From Panorpa germanica (Eukaryota; Arthropoda; Insecta; Mecoptera; Panorpidae): a stretch of DNA of 64,000 nt. The DNA lies in assembly GCA_963678705.1 (NCBI GenBank), contig OY783203.1, forward strand, positions 28,006,535 through 28,070,534, in the 5' to 3' direction. Positions 13,501-26,470 of this stretch are shown piece after piece. The number at the start of each line of letters is the position of its first letter. Position 1 is the stretch's first letter. Made by a program: the position numbers and the translations under genes. The notes under the pieces were generated by a model. It had not been told where the DNA came from. It saw only the letters and a program-made list of their open reading frames with translations, and ran no database searches.

Positions 13501-14068
13501 TGAACTTATACATCGAATGTTTATTTCAATTTAAATTATTGTAAATTAAAATTAGGGGTCATCTACAAATTACATAGTCTATTAAGCCTCCTTGTCTTGC
13601 CACGCCTTCCCCTTGCCTCTGCTGTGGCATCACATATTTGAAATCATGTTTTTTTTTTTTTTTTGAATACTAATTTAATAATTTAATACTAAGATTTGAT
13701 GTGACTTCACAAAGGGCATGACTTCTCCCCTTCTTATCACGTCGTGTCACAGTATGGGAACCCATCATCACCCTGCGTATTTAATAAATTTAAATAATAA
13801 TTTTGCAAAATAAAACACAAAATTTATGTTTTAAAAATCGAAAATGTAGACGTCTTTGAGTTCGATTCCAAGGCCAATGTTATAATTTCTGGGTCTGGCC
13901 AAGTTATCGCTTATAATATATGTATAATAATAAATGAATTAGTCTGAGATAATTCACATATATGAGGTAATAGAAAGTGCCAACGTGTTAAAAAAAATAC
14001 ATCCCGGGTAAAATTGTTTTGCTGTCAAGTATCACACTCGTCAGGTTACTACAAGCTATTTTAAGTCT
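13501..14068. other. Non-coding; T run and SINE-like debris
   Basis: T run at about 13649-13664; GAGTTCGATTCCAAGG (13858) and ATATATGAGGTAATAG (13959) are probable remains of a SINE. Confidence 0.4.
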
Positions 14069-14432
14069 AAAGTATTATTCCCACTCACTGTTTTAATGTT
14101 ATTTTAAATTTTGTATTTAATTTAAATTGTATAGCATGTGGGAATATGTGTATTTATTCCCTGCACCATTTTTAAATTAGAATTTAATTTTCATTATCTT
14201 TGTTTATTTAGATCCTTACATGTTCCAATTCTTCTAAATTAAAAAGAAGTATATTATATTATAACCTCCAAAATGTGACAATCTGTCTAACTGCAGTAGG
14301 ATTTATTCTTAAAAGAAATTCAATATCAGTTTGTCAAAAATAAAGAAATAAAAACAATTTCTATTACTAATTGTTATTAAAAACAGCAATTTTAATTATT
14401 CCACATTCAATTTTCTCCAACTGTCAAACTGA
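14069..14432. mobile_element. MITE with ATTATTCCCACTCACTGTTT end, truncated copy
   Basis: Matches the full copy at 20352-20818 along its length (GTATTTAATTTAAATTGTATAGC, TATATTATATTATAACCTC, TTCTATTACTAATTG) but lacks the right terminal repeat. Confidence 0.65.
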
Positions 14433-15201
14433 TACTTTTTTGCTTACGCTATAACTTTCATACTTGTTAGTTATGCTTCAAACCAACTCGCAAATGTGTC
14501 CTTGTTATCCATATGTGGATTGCATATTACCTTATTAAACACTTAAACGATTATATTAACATAATTTTCTTTCAGGAAGTGCAATTTCATTCAATATGTT
14601 TCAATTAATCTTAAATACTTTAAATCAATGTACAAAAATAAGTTTGTCTCTTCCTTTTCTATGTTACTCTTTAAATGCCATACACATATATATTCCTCTT
14701 GTGGCAGTTTATAATTGAATAGAAAAAACCTACGATTATCATCTATTAATTGAGTGCAACAATCGCCAATTTGGCGGATATATCTTCACCCAAGGAAAAT
14801 TACAATTTTAACAAATTCAGTTACAAGAGTTTCTATTAAAAAAATAAGTAGTGGAAGAAGAATGTGATCATGATCTTCAAACCATTACACGATTCGATAC
14901 AAAATGGTATACCTAGTGTATATGTAATGGCACCCAAGCATAGCTTCCGAAATGTGAAAGCAAAGACATTTTTTATTTTAGTCTATTAAAAATTAATTCA
15001 TTAAAAATTCAATAGAAAAATTCATTTTTAAACACTTCTATTTTCTTATTCCCTTTGCGGGAATTTCCATACGCATCCTGCTCTAATCTGTTTGAAGCAG
15101 TGCTGCATTAGCCATATAGCAGAAGTAGCTAATGCTACAAGCCCCGCGTTTCTGTAGGCCCGCGCCTAGAACAGAAATTGTTCAGCTTGTAAAATTTCGG
15201 T

Positions 15202-15931
15202 TTAAGGAGGTACAGGACGTATCGTCAATGCAAAAAGTTTATCTCTCGATAATACGAGCAAATATTCTGACTGTATGTTTGAAAATGAATTTTTCAATTC
15301 CCTATTAAACTGCTTTTTGCTTGTTAAAATAATTTTTTATGCATATAATAGTTTAATAAATTAAAAATTACCTATAATTAATATCAAATTTATATTAACT
15401 CAATTTAAATACAAATTAAATATTTTGAAAAAGGAATAATAAATTTTGCAACGCTGAAAATTTACGTGTGTTGGCGCATGCGTGATTTGGTTCTTTGACC
15501 AATAAATTGTTATATTTTACATAACATTTATTCCAATTTTGAATTTCCCGCTTAAATTGGCATTTGCAACGTTGCCGGCTTATAACCTACATTTACTGTT
15601 TCTTAAAGGTTTTATTTAAATATTTTCGTAAATAGGTATCCTTTTGATAATTTTCTTTTTGCAATAGTTACAGAAAAGATTATTTTATATACACCTAGTT
15701 TTTAAAAGCCGTGTCACCTTTTTTTATGGTTTAAAGTTATATTATGTGGTGAAATTGAGCTAAAAATTATGATTTGTATGGAAAATGACTATTTTTAATC
15801 ATGTATAAAAAGAAAACTATGAACCCTAGGTCTCTAAAATTTTGAGACAGCATGTATTTTAACTATTTGAATCGACCCTCCAAATTTCACAACGTTTTCA
15901 TCATTTACGTTAACCTCCTGTACCTCCTTAA
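15202..15931. mobile_element. MITE with TTAAGGAGGTACAGGACGT ends, intact copy
   Basis: TTAAGGAGGTACAGGACGT at the left is inverted at the right as GTTAACCTCCTGTACCTCCTTAA, so the element may use a TTAA target. The interior includes GCATGCGTGATTTGGTTC and GTTGCCGGCTTATAACCTAC, shared in inverse orientation with the copy at 18294. Confidence 0.75.
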
Positions 15932-16078
15932 CACATATTGTTGCAATATTTAACCCTTCTATAAGAAATGTACTGTAGTGTAAAAATCTGGATTATGTCT
16001 GTAATTAAAATAACATTTCTTTAGTATAACTGTTATAGATTCAAATAATAGACTAAACTCAATTATCTAGACTGTTTA

Positions 16079-16343
16079 TACTAAGAATAGAGTGCGCAAG
16101 AGGCTGAATACTGCGATAAAGGCAAAGGGAGAGATAGCTGCCGAGTATCCTCTGTGTCCCTTTCTAGCCGACCACTGTGTCTATTTGCTTGCTTACCCCC
16201 TACCTCACCGCCAATCAGCCAAGCCAGCAGCAGCGGTTCGGCTAGAAAGAGACAGATAGGACACTCGGCAGCTATCTCTTTCTTTGTCTTTATCGCTTCC
16301 TCTTACACGCGGCCATACCCTTCGCGCACTCTATTCTTATATC
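16079..16343. mobile_element. GC-richer MITE with TAAGAATAGAGTGCGC ends, copy 2
   Basis: Second copy of the family at 11783: same TAAGAATAGAGTGCGCAAG start, same ACCTCACCGCCAATCA core and GCGCACTCTATTCTTATAT end. Open frames across it are by-products of its GC content. A short fragment of the same end occurs at 22003-22025. Confidence 0.7.
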
Positions 16344-16460
16344 ACTTTGGTTTATATACTGCCACCGAGGAAGTGATTTCTGAACTCACATTGGAATGGC
16401 TACCTAAGAGATCGAGAATAGTTTGTTTGTAAAAGTTGTGTTTTATTTTATTATCATATA

Positions 16461-17089
16461 CAGGGTGTCCCAATATTCAACGATAAGCGGGCACCAGTGG
16501 ATGGTCCTGCTCATGACTACACAAGAGAAAAAGAAAAAAAAAATCCATTCAACAATAAAAAACCTCTTTTGGATATTGTAAAAGTGATAACTATCAACAA
16601 CAACAATTTATGAAATATGGCTCTTGTTTAGAAATAGTATGCATAATTTTCTTTTATTGCTGGTTTTCCTGGACTATTATACCTTTTTGGAATCCTGAAG
16701 ACTTGCGCCAATTTTTAAAAAAAACTTGCCATAGTAGTGTTCATACTTTTTTTTACACCACGATGACTTAAAGTGGACAGAAAGTAAAAATCTTTAAAAA
16801 TTATAGGGAAGAAAATAATTTCGATTAATTTTTGTGTAAAAACTACTTGCATTCTGGGATTTTTAATGGTTGTGGTGGATTGCAGTGCTATTTAGGTTGC
16901 CGATACAAAAAAAAATCAGAAATATTTGAAAAATTGTGGTCATGGTAGTCATTCAATTTTCGAAAAAAAATTTTTTTTTTTCCAATTCCTAAACAAAATG
17001 AGATAATTTTTGTTTTCTTTTTTTCTCGTGTAGTCATGAGCAGGACCACCCTCTGGTGCCCGCTTATTGTTGAATATTGGAACACCCTG
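16461..17089. mobile_element. Fold-back MITE, CAGGGTGTCCCAATATTCAA ends, copy 2
   Basis: Same terminal arms as the 375-bp copy at 7229, again bounded by TA. It is about 250 bp longer, with a unique middle (about 16540-16890), then the shared block TTTAGGTTGCCGATAC...GTGGTCATGGTAGT. Either this is the longer ancestor or it carries an insertion. Confidence 0.75.
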
Positions 17090-18002
17090 TATCAGCTCTC
17101 AGTAATATTTGATACAGGCCCGCGCTGTCTTAATTCGGCACTGGTTTTAAGCATGAACAAATGTTTATACCGATTTGTATACCTCACTTCAATATTAGCA
17201 TCAGTATATTATCATCAGGTAATACTTTGAGATATAATAATCATAACATAATAAATGAATTATTTACATGCAATTGAACATTACCACAGGGCACAAGCGA
17301 TAATAATTATCACATAATCGCATTCGTTTTGATTCTGTTTATACCGGTTTTTATAAAACTTATTTAACGTATAATTGCTCAATAAACAATTTCAACAAAA
17401 ATTATCATCCGGGTTAATTAGGTAAAAAAAACCTCGTTATCTTTTATTTATTATGAAATTTTATTGATTAGTAATCATTTAAAAATGAAATACATTAATT
17501 CCAATGCTGTAGACACGTTACACGTGAATGTCACGTGGATGTTTTGTTTGTCCTCGCTAAACCAGACAGTTTAGTCATTTACTGATTTGCTTATATAATC
17601 TAAATATCAGGCACTTGTGATTACGTGAGTGGTGGTGAGAACCAGGGAATTACAAACGAACCAAAACGAAATACTCAACCACAACTAGTTGTCCGTCGTT
17701 TGACGTGTGTCGTCAGAAACTTAGCGATTGCGAAGTAAATAACTCACAGTATGGCCAACGTGCGGGTGTGTAAACCATCAAATATATTATATGATTTAAT
17801 GATTAAAGTACGTTCTTCAAAAGAATTTGGTTAAACAAATTTTCATTAAGGTGAAACATTACTTCATGGTTATATAGATTGAATATAGATGGCAACAGTG
17901 TACTAAAATAACAATAGATTTACAAATTTGTACTAGCACTCTATGTTTTCAAATATAAAAAAGGTTAATAACTTTAGGAGTCAGATAAATGTTCAAGCTT
18001 TC
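17090..18002. other. Non-coding, nothing recognised
   Basis: AT-rich. A brief less-AT-rich patch at 17640-17770 has no frame or repeat match that I can see. Confidence 0.5.
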
Positions 18003-18340
18003 TTTATAAATAGATCATTAATTAGTATATAAATTATTTAGATACATACAGCGTGTTGAAAATCAAATTTTTATTTTCTGTTAATATTTTTATACTTGGT
18101 TCCATATGTTGTATATCACACCACTTAAGGAGGTATAGGACGTTAACGTAAATGATGAAAACGTTGTGAAATTTATAAATAGATCATTAATTAGTATATA
18201 AATTATTTAGATACATACAGCGTGTTGAAAATCAAATTTTTATTTTCTGTTAATATTTTTATACTTGGTTCCATATGTTGTATATCACACCACTTAATGA
18301 GGTATCCCAGTAAACAATTTGGTGAAGTGCCCTATTTTGT
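18003..18340. repeat. 169-bp tandem duplication including a MITE end
   Basis: The block beginning ATAAATAGATCATTAATTAG occurs at about 18006 and again at about 18175, 169 bp apart, with almost no divergence over about 120 bp. The unit also contains the first 50 bp of the TTAAGGAGGTA MITE, so the left MITE end is present twice. Confidence 0.8.
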
Positions 18341-19294
18341 GACGTTTCTATCACTATTTCACTTCAATTATAGTTTGCATCAACTTTATCTTCATTTGTA
18401 TTCCGACAGGTGGAGTGGTTCCGTCATCTGTAGCCGATAAAGTAGACATTTTATATGAAAAAATGTGAGAAACTGAACTATAAATGAACTCTTTTATGAC
18501 AAAAAAATCATGACGCATCTTCAATATGATGTCAAAGTGACTCCAAAATGTATACTGGGATAGGACGTTAACGTAAATGATGAAAACGTTGTGAAATTTG
18601 GAGGGTCGATACAAATAGTAAAAATACATGCTGTCTCAAAATTTTAGAGATCTAGGGTTCCTAGTTTTCTTTTTATACATGATTAAAAATAGTCATTTTC
18701 CATACAAATCATAATTTTTAGCTCAATTTCACCACATAATATAACTTTTAACTATGAAAAAATGGTGGCACGGCTTTCAAAAACTAAGTGTATATAAAAA
18801 AATCTTTTCTGTAACTATTGCAAAAAGAAAATTATCAAAAGGATACCTATATACGAAAATATTTAAATAAAACCAGTAAGAAACAGTAAATGTAGGTTAT
18901 AAGCCGGCAACGTTGCAAATCCCAATTTGAGCGGGAAATTCAAAATCGGAATAAATATTTTATAAAATATAACAATTTATTTGTCAAAGAACCAAATCAC
19001 GCATGCGTCAACACACGTAAATTTACAGCGTTGCCAAATTTATTATTCCTTTTTCAAAATATTTAATTTGAATTTAAATTGAATTAATTTTAGGTAATTT
19101 TTCATTTATTTAACTATTATATGCATAAAAAAATCATTTTAACAAGCAAATAGCAGTTTAATACGGAATTGAAAAATTCATTTTCAAAGGTACAGTCCCA
19201 ATATTTGCTCGTTCCTCATGTACTTCATATTTTGCATTTCGTATTTCCGAGAGATAAACTTTTTGCATTGACGGTACGTCCTGTACCTCCTCAA
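18294..19294. mobile_element. MITE with TTAAKGAGGTA ends, inverted second copy with a nested insertion
   Basis: Starts TTAATGAGGTA at 18294, is split by a 256-bp element at 18305-18560, resumes GGACGTTAACG at 18563, and ends GTACGTCCTGTACCTCCTCAA at 19294. The body is the reverse complement of 15202-15931. Confidence 0.75.
18305..18560. mobile_element. Nested MITE TCCCAGTA...TACTGGGA with TA duplication
   Basis: TCCCAGTAAACAATTTGG and the inverse CCAAAATGTATACTGGGA are terminal repeats; TA at 18303-18304 and 18561-18562 is the target duplication. Removing it restores the host MITE sequence GAGGTATAGGACG, proven by the uninterrupted copy at 18124-18174. Confidence 0.8.
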
Positions 19295-20351
19295 TAAGTT
19301 CGTTGAATGACATATAGATGGCGACACTATTGATAAATCCATATGATTTTTAGATAGTACCAACCTTCAAACGATATATGTAAAAAAATATCGAGTCTGA
19401 ATAGCACTTGACAAGTCATAGCTTTGCTTCATTTTCAATTGGTAACTTAATACTAATGTTATGATAAAATCATGACCATCATTGCTTATTGCTTCGGAAC
19501 ATGACATACGGCGTGATGTGATGATAATGTGTGCAGTCGGTGCACACTATTTACACGTGCTAATCCTGTAACATGTTTGTAATCAATTGTTTGATTACAG
19601 TGCATTTTGTAATTTCTTCATTACTCTTTATATACAACACATCTGCACATCAAGCATAGTTACATGTATTTGATGTTTATAAAAGAAATTAGGTATACAA
19701 GTTTTAAGTACACATAACGCATATTACATTTGCAAAGAATAACTTTTGACACACACGGTGTACCATCAGAAAATGTCTTTTTAAGGACGTTATAACAACA
19801 CAAAAACTATGTATATTTAGTAGTAAGGTACATTTATTATTTATTATTATTACAGGCCATACTGAAACTATGTAATTTGCACTGACACTGAAGCAGACTT
19901 TTAAAAGAACTGACGATAAGCGACCGATAGCATCGTTCGTTTGTTTACACATCAGATATACAATTTCTAATATCTGATTATAAGAATAAATCTGATAGTA
20001 AGATCTTTCTGTATACTATCTGATCAGATTAGATCTCCGACTACATTTAGATTCACCGTTCAGATTTTAGAGTTACAATAAACGGACAGTTCATCTAATC
20101 TGATCGTGTAAAGGCTCAAAATATTAATTTCATATAATACACATATTGATCAAATTCTTCTGCTTTGCTGGTTTATAATTTAGTGTCTTATCAATTGTCG
20201 TAAATATTTAATGACAGAAATGCAGTTTTATCCATTATAGATAAGCCGCCTATCTTGACCTTTTTGTATACATATACACAAAGTGTACACTTATAATATG
20301 ATGCATAATAGTTGCAGTTGCATCAAACGATTTGCTAAATCGCCACACAAT
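19295..20351. other. Non-coding
   Basis: TCTGATCAGATTAGATCTCC and nearby TCTAATCTGATC (20014-20105) form several short ATCTGAT-type direct and inverted repeats. No gene. Confidence 0.5.
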
Positions 20352-20818
20352 AAGGCATTATTCCCACTCACTGTTTTAATTTTGTATTTAATTTAAATTG
20401 TATAGCCATTTTAATGTACATTTACGTTTTCTTTACTTTTTTAGAACCTTACAAGGTTCAATGTTTCTAAATTAAAAAAACTATATTATATTATAACCTC
20501 TAAAATGTGTCAATCTGTCAAAATGCAGTGGGATTTATTTTTAAACGAAGTTCAGTGTCACTTTGTCAAATATAAAGAAGTAAAAACAAGTTTCTATTAC
20601 TAATTGCTATTAAAAAGAGTAATTTTAATTATTTTACATTCAATTTTGTCCAACTGTCGAACTGTCAAAGTTTATATTACTAACGACGCGTACCAACTAA
20701 ATTAACTAACCTCAAAATAAAACACGAATGTGACAAAGATTCCGAAAGCCTGAAATCTAGATTAAAATATTAAATAATAATAAATTAAATATCAAAACAA
20801 TGAGTGGGAATGAGGCTT
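20352..20818. mobile_element. MITE with AAGGCATTATTCCCACTCA ends, full copy
   Basis: Left end AAGGCATTATTCCCACTCA and right end TGAGTGGGAATGAGGCTT are inverted repeats. The interior is AT-rich with no ORF. Related end fragments occur near 7773 and 24146. Confidence 0.7.
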
Positions 20819-22039
20819 AATACGAGTATTATATATTTAACGAATCAATATAAATTATAATAGTAGAAAAAACTTTCGTATTCGTGACTTTGATCTTTTC
20901 GAATTGATTCTATTTAGAAATAGATATTGTTCGTTATCTGTAAAGGTCCTAATCTATAAATATTTATAATATCTTCTGTTTATTTGAAGTCAAGTGCAAT
21001 GCATTTAAAATTCACTTAAATTTCATTTATGTTTTACTATTTAAACTTCACGGTTCTAAAACTTTTATTCCGTAAACTACGTAACTTTAGAACCCCTTCC
21101 TCCCATGTGGCCAACCGTAACCTTCACCATGAATACAAACGTCAAAATGTATATTACTGACGCTTGGCGCATGCGCACTAAGTATCTATTATATGTATCT
21201 AAAACTTGCTACAAAATGTTACACATATTAGTGAAAAAAAAGAAGATATTTTTATCAATTAATAATATCAATACTGCATATTTTGCACGGTTATATATTC
21301 AGTTAATGACGAAAGCAGCTGATGTTTAATTTGAATTGACTTGCTTGCCAAATGCTAACGCCCACAGTTCGAGTAACCAACTTGACTTTGTTTTAAATTT
21401 AGAACGCAGATATTAATAATAGCTACGACTCATGTGAGAAAATTTTATTATTTGAAATATTTGGAAAAAAAACTCGTTAATAATATTTATGTATATATAT
21501 AATTTGGCGAGTTTTTATAATTTAGAAAACTAATTTTGGAGACTAATCGAAAATTTTATTTTTAGTTTAATTCTATTAAGGATTTATTTGCAACGCTAAA
21601 TAAATTTTAAACAATCCAGACAATATAATCTAGAAAATAAACATATCTGATTTTTGAAAAATTGCGACTAACATATATGTAAGCGGAGAATTTTCTTTCT
21701 TCACAGCATTCATAATATCAACATTTTATGTGTTGCATGAGTCAGCAACATTTTGTGACCCTTTTTACTACTTTTCCAAACATAATCTACTCCTTCCCAG
21801 ATTAACAATCTCATAAAACTTGTTAAGAACTTTATTTCAATGATTATAAAGTTTCAATAATGCTTTTAAAGTAGCTATATAAGAATAAAATAAAACCCTT
21901 TTAGATTTAATATTCTTGTGTTACGCTTATGTAAAATATTACATGAATGTAAGGTAACATGTTTTATATTTAGCGGGTAGTACCTAGTAATCATAGACCT
22001 AGGTATAAGAATAGAGTATGCAAGAATCCAGAATATGAA
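20819..22039. other. Non-coding
   Basis: No credible exon. A fragment of the TAAGAATAGAGTGCGC MITE end is at 22003-22025. Confidence 0.5.
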
Positions 22040-22320
22040 CTTTCTCCAAAGTTCCCTATCGGGACCCCGAATTTCTTCAACCTCCCCCCCCCCCCCTTTT
22101 TCAATTTTTGAATTTCTAATTTTTGAAAAATATCAGCATTGAATACCTTAATACACATGCAAAATTTCAACTTTCTATCTTTTACGAATTAAAAGTAATA
22201 CAGCAAAAAAGGGCCCATTTTTTTCAAGTTTTTCCAAAATTACGGGTTTCCAGAAAATTCAGTGAAAAATTCGGGGACGCCAAAAGTCTTAGAATTTTTT
22301 TTTCTACGAAATAGGAATAT
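22040..22320. repeat. Dispersed repeat with poly(C) tract, copy 1
   Basis: TACGGGTTTCCAGAAAATTC, GGGGACGCCAAAAGTCTTAG and a C run at about 22085-22097. It is the inverse of 59855-60100, sharing TTTACGAATTAAAAG and TAATACACATGC. Confidence 0.6.
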
Positions 22321-23158
22321 AAGAATATAAGATCATAAACATACACCTGGGACATTATAATATACAAGAATATAAAATCATAAATATACACCTGAAACAT
22401 TGTAATATATGATGATATTGATCAATTCATAGTACAATTTTATAGAAACGAATACATGGTACAAAACGTAAATAAATATGAGTTACTTTGTGTGGTTATC
22501 TCTTTATTATATTCGTATTTGCCAAAATATACGTCTACGACTATAGTCAAATAATCACACCATATTTTTTATTTATAAAATGACAATGAACTGACATTGA
22601 ATTTTTTTATCGTGTTTATTTTGTTATTTGAAAATGTAAATATTACATCTGTTCAAACAATTCTAAAACGAGTTCTTATTTAATTAAAAAGTGGTAATTT
22701 GATAAACACAATAAAAAATAAGTTTTAATTTAAGATAGTTGTCGTTGTTAAACTATTTATTGAGAAATTAAGGAGACCAAACTTTGCACACACATACTAT
22801 TTATGAATGGCAATGCAACGTATTGTATAAATTATTTTTGTCTTTATAATTTTCTGCCCTTCTAACAGTTCGCTACTGTCACAGATTCTTCTTGTAGATG
22901 TAGATATGATAATGATCTTGCCATAATAAACAAAGGCTCATTTCTTTTTTGCTTTAATTTATTCTGTCTCTGGTTTATACAGTCTTCTAGCTATTCATGC
23001 ATACATTTAAATATAATAAAATAAATATGCACATTTAAATCGAACCACATACGACTATACATAAAATGAAATTGCAATAGAAAAAAAAATACGCATTAGC
23101 CTTAGCCTTGTCTAGTAATATCACTAGGTTTCTGCCCGATTGCAAAACAACGTGCAAT

Positions 23159-23785
23159 GGGCTTGTGTCCTATGTCTTAATTTCTATAAAAGTGTACTAT
23201 ATATTGATAAAGTGTGTTACTAGAACCTCAAATGTTCAATTATTTTTTAAAAACTCCTTATATTTCAGGAGATATTAACAATTAAAAAAGTCATTTTGTC
23301 TTTTTAATTATTAAAGGGATTCAACGTTGTATACATTCCAAGTGCATGTGACATCATAATCCTTGTGTAAGGTTACCAACCTTACAGCTCTTAAATCTCT
23401 GCTATATGTATTTATACTAGTATATCAAAATATCAAATATTATTTATATCTATTTCAAGGAACAATAAAATTTCTGTATTCGTCTGCTGTAAGACGGTTA
23501 AATAAAATAAAAAACTTAATATTCTTTGACTTGACTTGATTATTTGACTACCAACAGCTACAGAACATTACTACAGCACTGACCTACTCAACAAATAACT
23601 GACGTTAAAATGCATTTCACCGCCGACCATTACTAGCGCTAAAACTACAATTCAAACTTTTAATTGCTATATCTCCGTCAATATTTAGATATTTAATAAA
23701 ATAGGACTCGCCACTACACATTTATTAACATCAATTTCAATTAACAATTGAAAAATCGACCACTAAAAAATGAGGACACAAGCCT
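23159..23785. mobile_element. GGGCTTGTGTCC MITE, copy in inverse orientation
   Basis: Terminal repeats GGGCTTGTGTCCTATG and GAGGACACAAGCCT, about 627 bp, flanked AAT...ATT. Same interior as three other copies (TAACGTCAGTTATTTGTTGAG, GCTGTTGGTAGTCAAATAATCAAGTC in inverse). No ORF. Confidence 0.75.
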
Positions 23786-24534
23786 ATTCTTTCTTAATGT
23801 TTTAAGACCGTTCATTTTCTTGTGGTTTTTAATTTTTATTATCTTACTCGATTTAGCAGGTAACTTTTTACCTAACTTACTATTCTTAATTTTCATTATT
23901 TCTGAAAATTTAATTTAAAAATTTTTGGTGTTAATTTTATGTACTGGCGCAAATATAATTAGTTATGCAAAGTATGCCGCCGCAAATAAACACATTCTAC
24001 ATAACTATATTTACTTATTCAAACTTTAGATAAAAATGAAAAAAGTAACTGATTTGCATTATCGTTTGCTTTGGAATTAATCAACAAATTTTCCCTTTTT
24101 TCTAACATCGTTGTTAATAATTGAAGGGGGGGGGGAGGTGTTTCGATGTCAGTGAGTGGGAATATTGATACTGGACGCCATGCAGCTGTGTGTTCGGGTT
24201 TCATTTATAATTGTGTGTTTAATTTTTAATTGATTAATTATGTACATACAGTATCGAATTTGACTATGTGTTTGTGTATGTCTGGAGTCCCGCAAAATCA
24301 ATTTGAAGGCCATACCTTGAAAGACAGTTGTGACTGCATATAATTGACTTCACCGAAAGGCAATTGTTGCTAGGTACATTGGATTCCGCAGCGTGGCAAA
24401 AGAAATATAATATAGTTAGCACATATTTCTATTTTCCTTGTAACTTTTTTAAAAGAGGGAGAACCTAAAATTTATTTTGCGTCTGCGACTCACCGACATA
24501 AACCGTATACATGTATACTGTATACATATTCATA

Positions 24535-25030
24535 AAATTGTTAGGCAACGGTATGTAGTATACATTTATGAGGCATCGACACCATAAAAATTGGCAACAC
24601 AGTATGAAATCTATAATAATAATAATATATATAAGACGATATCTTCAGTTTTGTTAGGAATTGTAAATTTTAAACAAACTCATGTGTTGCTTCTGAAATT
24701 TAAAGTTTATTTTGGTAATTTACATACATATTTTAATAATTACACTGTTTAACTTAATCATACGATCATACTATCATACCTGAAATTAAAAAAAACGACA
24801 TTTAAAGTTTATTATTTACCATAAATTGTCAATTCCTTTTTATGTAATGTTATTGTAACCTCACAATATGCACTAACTAAAAACGTGAGTTCTATCGGGC
24901 CCAAATATCAACTGTATTGGTCGTTATTCCTACAGTGACATCTTTGGCGTTCATGATGACGTTTTACCGACAGACGAACTTTGTACCCACTAAAGAAATA
25001 TAATTTCTTTCAAGATAATTTCATATTAGA
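24535..25030. repeat. Second copy of the repeat that interrupts the SINE at 4905
   Basis: GACATTTAAAGTTTATTATT, TGTCAATTCCTTTTTATGTA, AAATATCAACTGTATTGG and AAAGAAATATAATTTCTTTC match 4985-5285. A forward SINE-tail fragment (AGGCAACGGTATGTAG) adjoins at 24540. Confidence 0.5.
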
Positions 25031-25523
25031 TAGATAGTTTATTCAATTTAAAAATAGGTCTCAGAAATATTTTTCGTGTAAAATTACTTCCATTTTTTCT
25101 TGGTACATTATTTTGTGTAAAACACTCATAGAAAATTCTATGAAGACTCAATGCAACATTTTGGCCAACATAATGCATTTATATATGTAATTAGTATTAA
25201 CAAATTTAATATTACACTCACCATATGATCTGAGACTATTTCTAAGACAGATTATTCAACAGCGCCTTTCTGTTCGTTGGAGAAACTATTTTTACCTTTC
25301 ACGTGACCGTTCGTGATTTTCACGCTGTAACACGTGAACACAAGTAAAAATAAATGGAATGATTTTGATGCTTTATACTCGTACTATTCTTTATACACAT
25401 AAACCAGTCGTTTAGAAGCCAATATATGTGATTAGGTTTTTTTTTTAATTTGTGTTTTTTGTATATCTCTTTGTAAAAGAATAATAGTTTTTTTTATATA
25501 TTCAAGGTTTTTCTCGACTCAAT

Positions 25524-26155
25524 GGGCTTGTGTCCTCATTTTTTAGTGGTCGATTTTTCAATTGTTGATTGAACTTGATGTTAATAAATGTGTATTGGCG
25601 TGTCTATTTTATTAAATATCTAAATATTGACAGAGATATAGCAATTAAAAGTTTGAATTGTAGTTTTAGCGCAAGAAATGGCCGGCCATATTTGTATGAT
25701 GTGAAATGCATTTTAACGTAAGTTATTTGTTGAGTAGGTCAGTGCTGTGGTAATGTTCTGTAGCTGTTGGTAGTCAAATAATCAAGTCAAATCAAAGAAT
25801 AATAAGTTTTTATTTTATTTAACTCTGCTAAGGCAGACATAATATTGGAATTTTATTGTTCCTTGAAATAGCTGTAAATAATATTTGATATTTTGATATA
25901 TAAATGCATATAGCAGAGATTTATGAGCTGTAAGGTTGGTAACCTTACACTAGGATTGTGATATCACATGCACTTGGAATGTGTACAACGTTGAATCCCT
26001 TTAATAATTAAAAAAACAAAATGACTTTTTTAATTGTTAATATCTCTTAACATATAAGGAATTATTAAGAATAATTGAACATTTGAGGTTCTAGTAACCA
26101 ACTTTATCAATATATAGTATACTTTTATAGAAATTAAGACATAGGACACAAGCCC
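25524..26155. mobile_element. GGGCTTGTGTCC MITE, copy 2
   Basis: About 632 bp with GGGCTTGTGTCCTCATTTTT at the left and ACATAGGACACAAGCCC at the right, flanked AAT...ATT. Contains an internal short palindrome around CCTTTAATAATTAAA. Confidence 0.8.
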
Positions 26156-26215
26156 ATTATTCTTTTTAGCTTTCGAATATTTGTATAATTCATAATATGG
26201 ATCATATGCTTCGTA

Positions 26216-26470
26216 AAGATTGGTACGACATAAACATGCGACATTCAACATTCATATATTTTCATTCATAAGTTGACATTATTTAGACATGCGTGTACTA
26301 AATGTATTGTACTTTTAACGTACAGACTAGTGCGACATAAACATGCGACACTAATAAAACCTTTATTTATGCTATTTTTAAAAATTCTAGGTAGTATTTT
26401 TATAAAACAAAAATGTTTCAATCCTAAGTCGCAACATTTAACGAAATTACAGGTTTGAATGTGATCTCAA
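26216..26470. repeat. Repeat with GTGCGACATAAACATGCGACA motifs, copy 1
   Basis: Contains two direct copies of GACATAAACATGCGACA 110 bp apart (about 26228 and 26334), then CTTTATTTATGCTATTTTTA and CTCAAACAAAAGGGTCGAG. The block from 26265 matches 32985-33190 closely. A degraded transposon is likely. Confidence 0.6.

Noticed and set aside
12966-13503. Plus-strand frames rich in Ser, Phe and Leu
   Set aside because: Antisense shadows of the LINE C-terminal coding remnant on the minus strand.
16154-16432. 92-codon plus-strand frame
   Set aside because: Lies across a GC-richer MITE whose other copy also gives spurious frames.
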